DNA of 64,000 nucleotides from Leucobacter chinensis (GTDB lineage Bacteria > Actinomycetota > Actinomycetes > Actinomycetales > Microbacteriaceae). The position numbers and the translations under genes were made by a program. The notes beneath the pieces are model-generated. The model was not told the DNA's origin, searched no databases, and saw only the letters and a program-made list of their open reading frames with translations. Below, piece after piece: positions 40,772 through 49,911 of this stretch. Within the stretch, counting starts at the first letter, position 1. Every line of letters begins with the position of its first letter. The stretch is taken from assembly GCF_019049105.1 (NCBI RefSeq), contig NZ_JAHQZR010000005.1, positions 124,001-188,000 on the forward strand, in the 5' to 3' direction.

Positions 40772-41464
40772 ATGACCGCACGCACACTTCGCTCGTGGTT
40801 CGTGCCGCTCGGTATCATCGTGATCGCGGGGCTGCTCATTGCCCTCATCGTCTTGCAAGTGAAGAACGGTGGAGCGGGGGTCGCGACTCAGGATGAGCAG
40901 GAGGAAGCCGTTGACCTGAGCTTCGTTGAGGCTCGCGATGAGGCAGACGTTCAGGCAGCTGGTCCTGCCGATGCGCCGGTCGGTCTCGTCGTGTACTCCG
41001 ACTACCAGTGCCCTTTCTGTGCACGGTGGTCGAACGATGTGCTGCCGCTCATGCTCGAGTATGCCGAACGGGGCGAGCTGCGCATCGAGTGGCGTGACGT
41101 GAATCAGTACGGGGCAGATTCAGAACGTGCGGCTCTCGCGGCGCACGCGGCGGGTCAGCAAGACGCGTTCTGGGAGTTCCACGACGCGCTGTTTCCTGAC
41201 GGCGAGCACCTTAGCCCTGACCAGCTCTCGGCCGAATCGCTGAGCGCTCTCGCGGGCTCGCTCGGGCTTGATGTCGAGCGGTTCTTGGTCGACCTCGAGG
41301 CAAAGGCGTCACTCGAGACGGTGCAGCGCTTTGCCGCAGAGGGGCGCGAACTCGGGGTATCGGGTACGCCGACCTTTGTGCTGGGCGGCGAGCCGCTCGT
41401 CGGGGCGCAACCCGAGAGCGTGTTTGTTGACCTCGTCGACCGTAAGCTCGCCGAAGCGAGGTAG
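40772..41464 (+). CDS. DsbA-family membrane-tethered thioredoxin-like protein 1
   Basis: A 230-residue protein: N-terminal membrane anchor (VPLGIIVIAGLLIALIVLQV), then an extracytoplasmic DsbA fold with active site YSDYQCPFCARW near residue 75 and the cis-Pro loop GVSGTPTFVLGG. It oxidises or isomerises disulfides outside the cell membrane. AGGAGG precedes ATG. It is followed after 4 bases by CcdA. Its paralogue at 42322 shares the pattern QCPFC..W..D.LP.LL.Y.E, so they are duplicates with different neighbours. Confidence 0.9.
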   Translation: MTARTLRSWFVPLGIIVIAGLLIALIVLQVKNGGAGVATQDEQEEAVDLSFVEARDEADVQAAGPADAPVGLVVYSDYQCPFCARWSNDVLPLMLEYAERGELRIEWRDVNQYGADSERAALAAHAAGQQDAFWEFHDALFPDGEHLSPDQLSAESLSALAGSLGLDVERFLVDLEAKASLETVQRFAAEGRELGVSGTPTFVLGGEPLVGAQPESVFVDLVDRKLAEAR

Positions 41465-41468
41465 CGCG

Positions 41469-42332
41469 GTGAGCATCGGTTATCTCACCGCGTTTCTTGG
41501 CGGCATCCTCGCGCTCTTGAGCCCCTGCAGCGCACTGTTGTTGCCCGCATTTTTTGCCTCGACCGTCGGCACGAAATTGCGCCTGCTCGTGCATGGTGCT
41601 GTGTTCTATCTGGGCCTCGTGCTCACGCTCGTGCCCTTTGGGCTTGGCGCCGGCGCGCTCGGTTCGGTGCTCATGCAACGGCGCGGGCTCGTCATCGCGC
41701 TTACGTCGCTCGTGCTCATCGTGCTTGGCATGATGCAGCTGTTTGGTTACGGTTTCGATCTCGCGCGCGTGCTGCCGGGGGCGGGCCGACTACAGCAGCG
41801 GGCCACGAAGCGCAGTGGCCTTGTGCGCACGCTGCTGCTTGGCTCGGTGAGCGGGGTTGCGGGGTTTTGCGCTGGCCCCATTCTTGGCGCGGTGCTCACG
41901 CTCGCGATGGGGCAGGGCAGTGCGTTCACCGCGGGTGCGCTCCTCGCGGTGTACGGTGCGGGGATGGTCGTGCCGCTCGTCATCATCGCGGCGCTCTGGG
42001 AGCGCATGGGGTCGCGGGGTCAACGCTTGCTTCGGGGCAGGGGCTTCACCCTGTGGGGCAGGCAGTGGCACACGACCCAGGTCATCACGGGGTTCGTCAT
42101 CATCGCCGTCGGGGTGCTGTTCTGGCTCACGAACGGGCTGGTTTCGCTGCCCTCGCTCGTGCCAACCTCGGTGCAGGCCTGGGCCGGCGAGAAGGGGGCA
42201 GCGCTCGGCGGCCCTGTCTTCGACGCCATCGCGGTGGTGTTGCTCGCAGCGGGGGCGCTGCTTGCCTGGTGGTTCGCGAGGCGTCGGCGGGAGCGCGATC
42301 CCGAGGGTGCAAGCTCGAACGCTACTCGGTGA
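41469..42332 (+). CDS. CcdA-family thiol-disulfide electron carrier
   Basis: A 287-residue integral membrane protein with the two redox Cys of CcdA: Cys in LLSPCSALLLPAFF near residue 19 and Cys in GVAGFCAGPILGAVL near 137. It passes electrons from cytoplasmic thioredoxin to extracytoplasmic thiol proteins such as the neighbouring DsbA proteins. GTG 41469 follows GAGG; the open frame upstream is shadow. Its end overlaps the convergent DsbA gene by 11 bases. Confidence 0.9.
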   Translation: MSIGYLTAFLGGILALLSPCSALLLPAFFASTVGTKLRLLVHGAVFYLGLVLTLVPFGLGAGALGSVLMQRRGLVIALTSLVLIVLGMMQLFGYGFDLARVLPGAGRLQQRATKRSGLVRTLLLGSVSGVAGFCAGPILGAVLTLAMGQGSAFTAGALLAVYGAGMVVPLVIIAALWERMGSRGQRLLRGRGFTLWGRQWHTTQVITGFVIIAVGVLFWLTNGLVSLPSLVPTSVQAWAGEKGAALGGPVFDAIAVVLLAAGALLAWWFARRRRERDPEGASSNATR

Positions 42333-43050
42333 GTGTTGCCTCGAGGTTCTGCACGAAGGTCTCGGTGGGCCGTATTCCAGAGATGAACTCGCCGTTGAAC
42401 ACGAACGAGGGGGTCTCTGAGACCCCGAGGCGAAGCCCCTCGCGCTCTTTGCGTTCGACGTTTCGCTGCACCTCGGCGGCGGTGAGGTCGGCTCTGAACC
42501 GCGCTGGGTCGAGCCCGAGCTCCGCCGCGAGTTCGACGAGCGCGTCTTCCTCGAGCGCTTCGGCGCTCATGCCCCGTGCGTCGCTCGACAGTGCCTGGTG
42601 CATCGCGATGATTTCGCCCTGCAGGGCAGCGGCGTACAGTGCCTTCGCCGCGGTGCGCGATCCCTCGCCCGAGAGGTTCACGGGGCGAAACACGAGGCGC
42701 AGTTGCTCGCTCTCGACGTACGGCAAGAGTGCGGGCAGGGTATCGCGGCTCCAGTGGGAGCAGAACGGGCACTGGTAGTCGGTGAGCACCGTGAGCTCAG
42801 TCGGCGCTGCCGCGTCGCCAACCGTGAGCGGATCGGCCGCGGGGTTACGCAGGGCCCGCCACGTTTCCTCTTGCTGGGTGGTTGAGACCGCGTCGGGCTT
42901 GGGCTCCCAGCCGCGGTCGGCAAGAAAGGAGCCTCCCACGATGAGTGCGATGATGACGAGAAAGGCGAGTGGAACGCCAACGTTGACGGTGTATGAACGG
43001 GTTGTCGGGCCGGTCAAGTTTGGTCTCCAATGCGGTGTTGTGCTGAGCAT
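42322..43050 (-). CDS. DsbA-family membrane-tethered thioredoxin-like protein 2
   Basis: A 242-residue paralogue of the DsbA at 40772: membrane anchor VGVPLAFLVIIALIVGGSFL, active site TDYQCPFCSHWSRDTLP and cis-Pro loop GVSETPSFVFNG. ATG 43050 is preferred; a start at 43098 would lie inside the operator. It is convergent with ccdA and divergent from the BlaI/M56 operon. Confidence 0.88.
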   Translation of the reverse strand: MLSTTPHWRPNLTGPTTRSYTVNVGVPLAFLVIIALIVGGSFLADRGWEPKPDAVSTTQQEETWRALRNPAADPLTVGDAAAPTELTVLTDYQCPFCSHWSRDTLPALLPYVESEQLRLVFRPVNLSGEGSRTAAKALYAAALQGEIIAMHQALSSDARGMSAEALEEDALVELAAELGLDPARFRADLTAAEVQRNVERKEREGLRLGVSETPSFVFNGEFISGIRPTETFVQNLEATLTE

Positions 43051-43086
43051 GTTCTCAGGTCGAGGTGCGAACCTATCGACATGATG

Positions 43087-43101
43087 ACTATGTAGCATAG
43101 T
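43087..43101. promoter_or_regulatory. BlaI/CopY-type operator 2 (ACTATG-TAG-CATAGT)
   Basis: Perfect 6+3+6 palindrome with the same arms as operator 1. It lies between the divergent DsbA gene (43050, leftward) and the membrane protein/BlaI/M56 operon (43199, rightward), so the repressor probably controls both and itself. Confidence 0.78.
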
Positions 43102-43198
43102 AGACTATGTGGCACCGCATGAGATCGCTCAGCGGTGAAACGTTGGTCACGCAAAAGGCGCAAGGTGCCAGGCTAGTGGCTGAGTGAAAGGCAGTGCA

Positions 43199-43765
43199 AT
43201 GTCACAACACGGGGTGGTCACCAGAGTGCGCCGCGAGCTGCGGTTGGCCGGGCGGGCGCTGCGTGCCTGGACACCCCGCCAATTCTTTGTCGCTGCGGCA
43301 ACCGCTCTCGGTTTTGCATTGCTTGTCGGTATCGTCACCGTTCTCATTCCCAACCCCTGGTTCGCTCGCGATATCGATACGGTGTGGTGGAATTACCCGG
43401 TGCTCGCGCTGACCGCTGTTGGCTCGGGCATGCTCACGGCAACCTATGTGCGCCCATCTTCCGCTCAGCAGGTCGCCCCAGACACAGATCTCGCCTCGAA
43501 GGCTGAGAAGCGTAGTGCTCGCATGGGCGTTGCCGGCGGCCTGCTCACCTGGTTTGCCGTTGGCTGCCCAGTTTGCAATAAGATCGCGCTCCTCGCCCTT
43601 GGCTACTCGGGCGCTATCACTTGGTTCGCGCCGCTGCAGCCGGTGCTCGCGATCGTTGCGCTGGTACTCACGTGCCTCGCGCTCGTCTGGCGGCTGCGCG
43701 GGCAGGTCGCCTGCCCGGTCACACCAAACCCCGCCCAGCCTTACCGCGAAGAGGTCTCAGCATGA
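43199..43765 (+). CDS. Membrane protein with CxxC motif
   Basis: A 188-residue protein with about four membrane helices. The second half has WFAVGCPVCNKIALLALGYS, a CxxC at a helix end. That and the site between DsbA, CcdA and BlaI genes suggest a role in membrane thiol exchange or metal binding. AAAGG precedes ATG 43199; a GTG at 43184 is possible. Its stop overlaps the BlaI start (ATGA). Not a named family to me. Confidence 0.78.
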   Translation: MSQHGVVTRVRRELRLAGRALRAWTPRQFFVAAATALGFALLVGIVTVLIPNPWFARDIDTVWWNYPVLALTAVGSGMLTATYVRPSSAQQVAPDTDLASKAEKRSARMGVAGGLLTWFAVGCPVCNKIALLALGYSGAITWFAPLQPVLAIVALVLTCLALVWRLRGQVACPVTPNPAQPYREEVSA

Positions 43766-44160
43766 ACGACGTGAATCACGAAGCACACCGACGGGGCGTG
43801 GCCGGTGAGCCCGCGAGGCTCGGCGCGCTCGAAGCCCAGGTGATGGAGGTGCTCTGGCAGGCTTCGCCGCAGACGGTTCGCGAGATTATCGAACAGCTCG
43901 CTGCCCCTGCCGCCTACACGACGATCGCCACGGTGCTCACGAACCTGCGCAAGAAGGGGCTCGTGTGCACCCGCAAAGATGGTCACGCGACACTGTACGG
44001 TGCGTGCCAGAGTCGCGAAGAGCACGCCGCGAACATTATGGATCATGCTTTGACCGCGAGCGGTGACCGCGCAGCCTCGATTCTGCACTTCGTGAACACG
44101 AGGCCTGAAGACGACGTTGCGTTGCTCAAGCAACTGCTGTTGGGCGAGAAGGCCGACTAA
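43762..44160 (+). CDS. BlaI/MecI/CopY-family repressor
   Basis: A 132-residue winged-helix repressor: LGALEAQVMEVLWQASPQTV, then TTIATVLTNLRKKGLVCTRK and the dimer region up to LLKQLLLGEKAD. Family members bind ACTA-rich palindromes and are inactivated by a BlaR1-type protease, which is the next gene (TAATG overlap). The operators at 40687 and 43087 fit its expected site type. The longer frame from 43621 is shadow. Confidence 0.92.
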   Translation: MNDVNHEAHRRGVAGEPARLGALEAQVMEVLWQASPQTVREIIEQLAAPAAYTTIATVLTNLRKKGLVCTRKDGHATLYGACQSREEHAANIMDHALTASGDRAASILHFVNTRPEDDVALLKQLLLGEKAD

Positions 44161-45149
44161 TGCTTACCGCGATCATGGTCGTGAGCCTGCCAGCACTGCT
44201 GCTGGTGGCGGCGGTCGGGGCCCCGCGGCTGTTGCGTCACGCGGCACCGGCGCTCGCGCGTGCGCCGCGCTTTGCGGCTCTCGCACTCATGTCGACCGCG
44301 CTCCTGTGGGTTGCCGCGCTCGTCGCAATCGGTCCCGTGATCGCCTGGGTCAGCACCGGCCCCGCGTGGTTACCCGAGCAGGCGGCCGCCGTGTGTAGCA
44401 GGTGCCTGAGCGCCGCTTCGCCGCTCGGCGAGAGCACGGTTACGCTCGCGATTCCCGCGGTGCTGCCGCTTGCTCTGCCGCTGCTCGGCCTCGCCGCTGT
44501 CGCCGCGGGCCTCATTCGTGAGAGCGGTTCGGTGCGGCGTGCACGCGCGTCACTCGCTACGTCACTCGTGGCAAAGGCCAAGCCGTGCACGCTGCTCGGT
44601 ACGAGGGTGCTGCTCACGAATGATGAGGCGCCCGTCGCCTACTCACTTCCTGGAACGTCGGGAGGTATCGTCATTTCCCGTGCAACGGTGCAACTGCTCG
44701 ACAAGACTGAACTCGCGGCAGTGCTTGCCCACGAGCGGGCGCACCTGAGTCAGCACCATCACCGCTGCCTCACGGTGCTTCGCGGCGTGACCCACTTCTT
44801 TCGATACGTGCCCGGTACTCGCGCCGTGCGAGACGCGGTGCCGCACTACCTTGAAATCGCTGCCGATCAGGCGGCAAAGGCTGAGACGGGCACCACGGCA
44901 CTCGCGGCGGCCCTACTCAAACTGGGCCAGCCTGCCGACCTGCACCCCTCGCAAGCGAAGGCTCAGGCGACCCCACACGCGGTGCTGCACGCCGCTGGAT
45001 CTGAGCGCATTCGGCACCTCACGGGACAGCCCTTGCCTCCCGCGAGCAGGGCGCTCGCCGTGGCTGCTGGCCTCTATGCCGTGATGCTCGTGGCGATTGT
45101 GAGTGCAGTGCACCTGCCTTATGTTCTGGCGGTGCTCACGGGATGCTGA
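44160..45149 (+). CDS. M56-family membrane metalloprotease (BlaR1-like, no sensor domain)
   Basis: A 329-residue membrane protein with the M56 zinc site AHERAHLSQHHHRC near residues 190-205 and membrane helices at both ends. It lacks the penicillin-binding sensor domain of BlaR1/MecR1, so it probably senses another envelope stress and cleaves the adjacent BlaI repressor. It starts at ATG 44160, overlapping the BlaI stop by one base. Confidence 0.9.
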   Translation: MLTAIMVVSLPALLLVAAVGAPRLLRHAAPALARAPRFAALALMSTALLWVAALVAIGPVIAWVSTGPAWLPEQAAAVCSRCLSAASPLGESTVTLAIPAVLPLALPLLGLAAVAAGLIRESGSVRRARASLATSLVAKAKPCTLLGTRVLLTNDEAPVAYSLPGTSGGIVISRATVQLLDKTELAAVLAHERAHLSQHHHRCLTVLRGVTHFFRYVPGTRAVRDAVPHYLEIAADQAAKAETGTTALAAALLKLGQPADLHPSQAKAQATPHAVLHAAGSERIRHLTGQPLPPASRALAVAAGLYAVMLVAIVSAVHLPYVLAVLTGC

Positions 45150-45373
45150 AGCCAACCATGAGGCGCGAACGTCGCGCCGTACGAACCGAGAGTGAGCGAG
45201 CGATGACTGTTCATACCTCTACCCAGAACCGCCACGTTGACCGCCCGAGGCGACGCCTCTCAGAGGTCGCCTTTGTCGCCTTCGGGGCCACGGTCTTTGG
45301 TGCGGGTTTGCTCGCGGTCACGACCTACTGCGTGACCTGCGTGTACCCCGCGACGGTGACCGGGCTAGGCTAG
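45143..45373 (+). CDS. Small membrane protein with CxxC
   Basis: Up to 76 residues: a charged N-terminal part and one membrane helix near the end (FGATVFGAGLLAVTTYCVTC), with CVTC at its exit. Translation may start at 45143 (overlapping the M56 stop), 45158 or 45203; no strong ribosome binding site decides. The CxxC and place tie it to the thiol locus. Confidence 0.6.
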   Translation: MLKPTMRRERRAVRTESERAMTVHTSTQNRHVDRPRRRLSEVAFVAFGATVFGAGLLAVTTYCVTCVYPATVTGLG

Positions 45374-45399
45374 AGCGCCCTGCCCGGCATTGCCGAGTG

Positions 45400-45786
45400 T
45401 TACTGCTTGGTCTGCTGCGCGCGAAGCAGATCGCGGATCTCGGTGAGCAGGTCTTCTTGTGACGGCGCCTCTTCGATCTCTGCAGCCGGTCGCGACTCAC
45501 GTGCCTTGTTCATCGGGAGGACGAAGATGAAGTACACGACGGCTGCGACGATGAGAAAGTTGATGATGGCGCCGATGAGCGCGCCGAAGGCGATCGCACT
45601 GTCACCGATGGGAACCATGAGCGCGTTATCGAGTGAGTCTGCCTTGAACACCACACCAATGATGGGGTTGATCAGTGACTCGACGACGCGCTCGACAACG
45701 GTGTTGAATGCGGCACCAATGACCACGGCAACCGCGAGGTCAATGACGTTGCCGCGCATAATGAAGTCTTTAAAGCCCTTGAACAT
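45400..45786 (-). CDS. mscL: Large-conductance mechanosensitive channel MscL
   Basis: A 128-residue channel with two membrane helices: the first with FKDFIMRGNVIDLAVAVVIG, the second with FLIVAAVVYFIFVLPMNKAR, and a C-terminal helix. It opens under osmotic downshock. It faces the thiol locus convergently; its upstream side is divergent from the CYTH gene. Confidence 0.95.
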   Translation of the reverse strand: MFKGFKDFIMRGNVIDLAVAVVIGAAFNTVVERVVESLINPIIGVVFKADSLDNALMVPIGDSAIAFGALIGAIINFLIVAAVVYFIFVLPMNKARESRPAAEIEEAPSQEDLLTEIRDLLRAQQTKQ

Positions 45787-45881
45787 CGAATCCCCTTTGC
45801 TCGGGTGCAGCAGCGGTTCTGCGGCACTCCCCTCTAAGAATCTTAATCAAGATTGTCGGTGGTAGTCAGTAGACTTTTCGC

Positions 45882-46637
45882 ATGAAGAGCGAAGCCCGTG
45901 AGCACCTAGAAATTGAACGCAAGTATGAAGTCGGCCTTGATGCGAAGATGCCGAGCTCCTTTGCTCGTGCGGGGCTCGAAGCAGTGAGTCCTGAGGTGTT
46001 CCAGCTTGAGGCGGTCTATTGCGATACCGTTGATTTTTTACTCGCGAGGCACCGCATCGCCGTGCGCAGGCGAACCGGCGGTCACGACGCGGGCTGGCAC
46101 ATCAAGGCGCGCGGTAGCGAGGGCGTGCACGAGATGGAGTGGCCAGTGAGCGATGAGGCGCCGCCCAAGCTGCTCGATTCGCTTGCTGAGCTCGTGGGCC
46201 GCAGGGTTGACGAGCTCCGTCCTATCGCGACGATCTCGACGGTGCGCACGAGCACCGTCCTGCGTGATGCCACGGGGGCCGATGTGGTCGAGGTGGTCGA
46301 TGACCTCGTGAGGGCTCACGACGGCGTACGCGACGTTGCCCGGGTTTGGCGAGAGTGGGAGGCCGAGTTGCTGCCCGGCGCAGACGAGTCGTTGCTCGCT
46401 CTGATCGAGCCCGAACTCACCGCTGCCGGGGCCAGGCCCTCACTCAGCGAGTCAAAAATTGGTAGGGCGATGGGCACCGCCTTTGAGACGGCGGCGCGAA
46501 GGGGCGACAGCCCAGAGCAGCTCGCGGCCCTCGCGGTCTCTGATGCGGCCGATCGTTTGGCAGCGTTTCCTGAGGCGGGAGACGACGCAGAGCGCGTCGC
46601 TCAGCTCCGAAAGATCGCACGCAATCTTGAGGCTTGA
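45882..46637 (+). CDS. CYTH-domain protein (triphosphate tunnel fold)
   Basis: A 251-residue protein. It starts with the diagnostic ExExK motif (LEIERKYEV), and later has DTYxD-like YCDTVDF, RRRTGGHDAGWHIKARG and the EIE-like EWEAELLPG; the metal and phosphate sites are in place. It may act as inorganic triphosphatase or thiamine triphosphatase. No CHAD domain is attached. Neighbours give no further hint. Confidence 0.88.
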   Translation: MKSEAREHLEIERKYEVGLDAKMPSSFARAGLEAVSPEVFQLEAVYCDTVDFLLARHRIAVRRRTGGHDAGWHIKARGSEGVHEMEWPVSDEAPPKLLDSLAELVGRRVDELRPIATISTVRTSTVLRDATGADVVEVVDDLVRAHDGVRDVARVWREWEAELLPGADESLLALIEPELTAAGARPSLSESKIGRAMGTAFETAARRGDSPEQLAALAVSDAADRLAAFPEAGDDAERVAQLRKIARNLEA

Positions 46638-46654
46638 CGCAATATGCTTGGGGT

Positions 46655-46828
46655 ATGTCTGAAATCAATGCGCGGGCCAGGAAAAAGCAGATTATCGTCG
46701 GTCTCGTGTCAGGTGCGGTCACCGGTGTCATCATTAGTGCCCTCACCCAATTTTGGTGGTGGCTTCCAACTGGAATCATCCTTGGTCTCGCGAGCGGCAT
46801 GCTCATGAAACCACCCGCGCAGAAGTAA
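46655..46828 (+). CDS. Small two-helix membrane protein
   Basis: A 57-residue protein, basic at the start (MSEINARARKKQ) with two hydrophobic stretches (IIVGLVSGAVTGVIISAL; WLPTGIILGLASGMLM). ATG 46655 is preferred over TTG 46634, which overlaps the CYTH stop. Function unknown. Confidence 0.6.
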   Translation: MSEINARARKKQIIVGLVSGAVTGVIISALTQFWWWLPTGIILGLASGMLMKPPAQK

Positions 46829-46875
46829 CGTAAGGGGCGGGCAAATGGGGTCCCGCAGAAAGTGAGAGTGACGAC

Positions 46876-48297
46876 GTGCAGCAAACCGTGTTCGAACGTC
46901 AGCGCCCGGCCGCAAAGATCGTTGAAGATGCCTTGCGCGACACCAAGCTCTCTTGCTTCTGGATCGACGACGTCAAACCCCAGACCACGAGATACCCGGT
47001 ACTCGGCGGAGACCTGAGTGCCGAGTACGTCGTCGTTGGTGCGGGCTATGCGGGTCTGTGGACCGCGATCAAACTCAAAGAAGAGCGTCCCGATGCACGG
47101 GTCGTCGTGCTCGAAGCCCGGCGAGTCGGGTGGGCTGCCTCCGGCCGCAACGGCGGGTTCTGCGAAGCCAGCATCACGCACGGCGAGGCAAACGCCGAGG
47201 CGCGGTGGCCAGATCACACTGAGCAGCTTCGCCAGGCCGGTCACGAGAACCTTGACGCGATGGAACGCTTCATTACCGAGCACAAGCTCGACGTTGATTG
47301 GGAGCGCACGGGCCAACTCTCGGTGGCAAACGAAGACCACCAGACGCAGTGGCTCGGCGAAGACCCGAACCCGGGGGTCGTGACCCTCAGCGCCAGTGAA
47401 ACGCAAGAGCGCATCGCATCGCCGACCTTCATTGGGAGCGACTTCGACGCTACAGGCTGCGCGATCGTGCACCCCATGAAGCTCGCGCTTGAGCTTGCTC
47501 GGCACGCGCGCGAGCTTGGGGTCGAAATCTACGAAGAGTCACGCGTCACGAAACTCGACGGCAAAACCGACGGCCCCGTGACGCTGCACACTCACCTCGG
47601 CACCGTGACCGCGCAGCGCGTGGCACTGTGCACCAACGTGTTCCCGTCGCTCCTCAAACGGTATCGCTGGCACACGGTGCCAGTGTACGACTACGTGCTC
47701 ATGACCGAGCCACTCACCGACGAGCAACTCGAATCAATCGGTTGGAAAGGGCGTGAGGGGCTCGCCGACATGGCCAACCAGTTTCACTATTCGCGTCTCA
47801 CGGCCGACAATCGCATTCTTTGGGGCGGCTATGACGCGGTGTATTTCGCCGGCGCCAAGATCAAGTCTGAGTACGAAGATCGCCTCGAAAGCCACGAAAA
47901 GCTCGCACGCCACTTCTTCACGACCTTCCCGCAGCTCGCAGGCGTGAAGTTCACCCACCGCTGGGCCGGGGTGATTGACACGAGCACCCGCTTCTGCGCC
48001 TTCTTCGGCCAGGCACTCGGCGGCCGTGTGCAGTACGTCGCGGGTTTCACAGGCCTCGGCGTCGGTGCGACGCACTTCGCGGCCGACGTTGTTGTCGACC
48101 GCTTGCACGGCCGCATCACCGAGCGCACCGAACTGCCCATGGTGCGTGAGGTGCCCCTGCCGTTCCCGCCAGAGCCCGCCGCCTCGATGGGCATTCAGTT
48201 CACTCGTTGGTCGCTCAACCAGGCCGACCACCGCGAGGGCAAGCGCAACCCGCTGCTCAAAACCCTCGATGCGTTGGGGCTAGGCTTCGACTCGTAG
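46876..48297 (+). CDS. FAD-dependent oxidoreductase of the DAO family (PuuB-like)
   Basis: A 473-residue flavoenzyme. FAD-binding YVVVGAGYAGLWTAIKLKEE near residue 50, then GWAASGRNGGFCEASI, a signature of the gamma-glutamylputrescine/amine oxidase type, and the C-terminal GRVQYVAGFTGLGVGATHFA. It probably oxidises an amine or amino acid. GTG start behind GAGAGTGACG. The uracil/xanthine permease gene follows after 126 bases; a joint role is not certain. Confidence 0.88.
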   Translation: MQQTVFERQRPAAKIVEDALRDTKLSCFWIDDVKPQTTRYPVLGGDLSAEYVVVGAGYAGLWTAIKLKEERPDARVVVLEARRVGWAASGRNGGFCEASITHGEANAEARWPDHTEQLRQAGHENLDAMERFITEHKLDVDWERTGQLSVANEDHQTQWLGEDPNPGVVTLSASETQERIASPTFIGSDFDATGCAIVHPMKLALELARHARELGVEIYEESRVTKLDGKTDGPVTLHTHLGTVTAQRVALCTNVFPSLLKRYRWHTVPVYDYVLMTEPLTDEQLESIGWKGREGLADMANQFHYSRLTADNRILWGGYDAVYFAGAKIKSEYEDRLESHEKLARHFFTTFPQLAGVKFTHRWAGVIDTSTRFCAFFGQALGGRVQYVAGFTGLGVGATHFAADVVVDRLHGRITERTELPMVREVPLPFPPEPAASMGIQFTRWSLNQADHREGKRNPLLKTLDALGLGFDS

Positions 48298-48423
48298 GCG
48301 CGGCTCTTCAACCGCGTGGCGTTGCCAATGTGCCACCTTTTCAGCCAGAATATGTGAGGTACCTCTGAGGCGCAGCCTCGTGTGCCCGCACACCGCCCCG
48401 CCTCACACCAACGGAGTACGCCC

Positions 48424-49713
48424 ATGGCCTGGAAGCTGCACGGCGACGGAAACGTCGTTTCGCAAGACGAGATTGTTCTGCCAGAAGAACGACTGAGCTG
48501 GATTCGCACGATCGGCTTCGGCGCACAGCACGTCGTCGCCATGTTCGGTGCGACCTTCCTCGTGCCGCTCATTACGGGCTTCTCGCCAACGGCGACCCTC
48601 TTCTTCTCGGGCATCGGCACGATGCTCTTCCTGCTCATCACGCGCAACCAGATGCCGAGCTACCTGGGCTCGTCGTTCGCCTTCATCGCACCCATCATGG
48701 CTGCGAAGGCAGCGGGCCCCGAGGGTGACCTCTCGCGTGCCTCATTCGGTATTCTCGCGACCGGCATTCTCTTCGCCCTCATCGGCTTCATCGTGACGAA
48801 GACCGGAACGGGGTGGATCAACGCGCTCATGCCCCCGGTCGTCATGGGCGCCGTCGTTGCGCTCATCGGTTTGAACCTCGCGCCCGCGGTGAAGAACAAC
48901 TTCATGTCGAACGAGTTCCACCCACACTCGACCCCGATTGCGCTCATCACGCTCGGCGCTATTCTGCTTATCACGGTGCTCTTTAAGGGGCTCATCGGTC
49001 GCCTCTCGATCGTGCTCGGAGTGTTTGTGGGCTACATCGCAGCGCTGCTCTACGGTGCGGTTGACCTGGAGGCCGTCGAGAAGGCCGACTGGCTCGGCCT
49101 GCCTGAGTTCCACACGCCGGGCAACCCGTTTGCCGATCCGACGCTCTGGGGCCTCCTGCCCGCGTTCCTGCCAGTCGTGCTCGTGCTCATCGCCGAGAAC
49201 GTGGGGCACGTGAAGAGCGTTGGTCTCATGATCAACCGCGACCTCGATCCGCTCACCGGCCGCGCTCTCATCGCCGACGGGCTCTCGACCGTGCTCGCGG
49301 GCTTTGGCGGCGGTTCAGGTACGACCACGTACGGCGAGAACATCGGCGTGATGGCCGCGACCAGGGTGTACTCGACCGCGGCCTACTGGGTAGCCGGCAT
49401 TTTTGCCCTCTCGCTGAGCTTCTCGCCGAAGGTTGGGGCGCTCATCAACACGATTCCACCGGGGGTTCTCGGCGGTGTGACGGTCGCGCTTTACGGGCTC
49501 ATCGGCCTCATCGGCATTAAGATCTGGATCGATAACGGCGTCGACTTCTCGAAGCCCGTCAACCAGTTCACGGCGGCGGTCGCGCTCATCGTCGGTATCG
49601 CCGATTTCACCTTCCAGTTCGGCTCGGTGATCTTCAACGGCATCGCGCTCGGAACGATTTCGGCAATCGTCGTGTACCACCTCATGTCGGGCATCACGAA
49701 GCTCCGCAAATAG
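48424..49713 (+). CDS. NCS2-family nucleobase permease (UraA-like)
   Basis: A 429-residue transporter with about 14 helices. UraA-type signature: FGAQHVVAMFGATFLVPLIT, QMPSYLGSSFAFIAP, and the substrate motif TTYGENIGVMAATRVYST (Glu of the NAT motif GENIG). It takes up uracil or a related base with protons. ATG 48424 follows GGAG; the frame from 48382 lacks a site. Confidence 0.92.
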   Translation: MAWKLHGDGNVVSQDEIVLPEERLSWIRTIGFGAQHVVAMFGATFLVPLITGFSPTATLFFSGIGTMLFLLITRNQMPSYLGSSFAFIAPIMAAKAAGPEGDLSRASFGILATGILFALIGFIVTKTGTGWINALMPPVVMGAVVALIGLNLAPAVKNNFMSNEFHPHSTPIALITLGAILLITVLFKGLIGRLSIVLGVFVGYIAALLYGAVDLEAVEKADWLGLPEFHTPGNPFADPTLWGLLPAFLPVVLVLIAENVGHVKSVGLMINRDLDPLTGRALIADGLSTVLAGFGGGSGTTTYGENIGVMAATRVYSTAAYWVAGIFALSLSFSPKVGALINTIPPGVLGGVTVALYGLIGLIGIKIWIDNGVDFSKPVNQFTAAVALIVGIADFTFQFGSVIFNGIALGTISAIVVYHLMSGITKLRK

Positions 49714-49911
49714 TTCCTGTGAAAACACCCACACACCGTGCGGCAAACCGCGAAAAATGGCGGCAGCGTTTATGGTGGCGGTGTGTGGAGTGCAGATAAA
49801 AAACGCAAGAATAGCGTGAACCCGAGCGGTCTCGATGAAGAGACCGTACGCGGGCGTGCCGTCAGCGACCCCTCCACGAGCACGACTCAACCCGAGGTGA
49901 ACGGGGAAGAA

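Noticed and set aside
43762-45149. Beta-lactam resistance locus
   Set aside because: No beta-lactamase or PBP2a gene is present, and the M56 protein has no penicillin-sensing domain.
49738-49911. Longer N-terminus of the helicase-like protein
   Set aside because: Low-complexity start from a GTG without a site; the ATG at 49912 has GGGGAAG and opens the conserved part.
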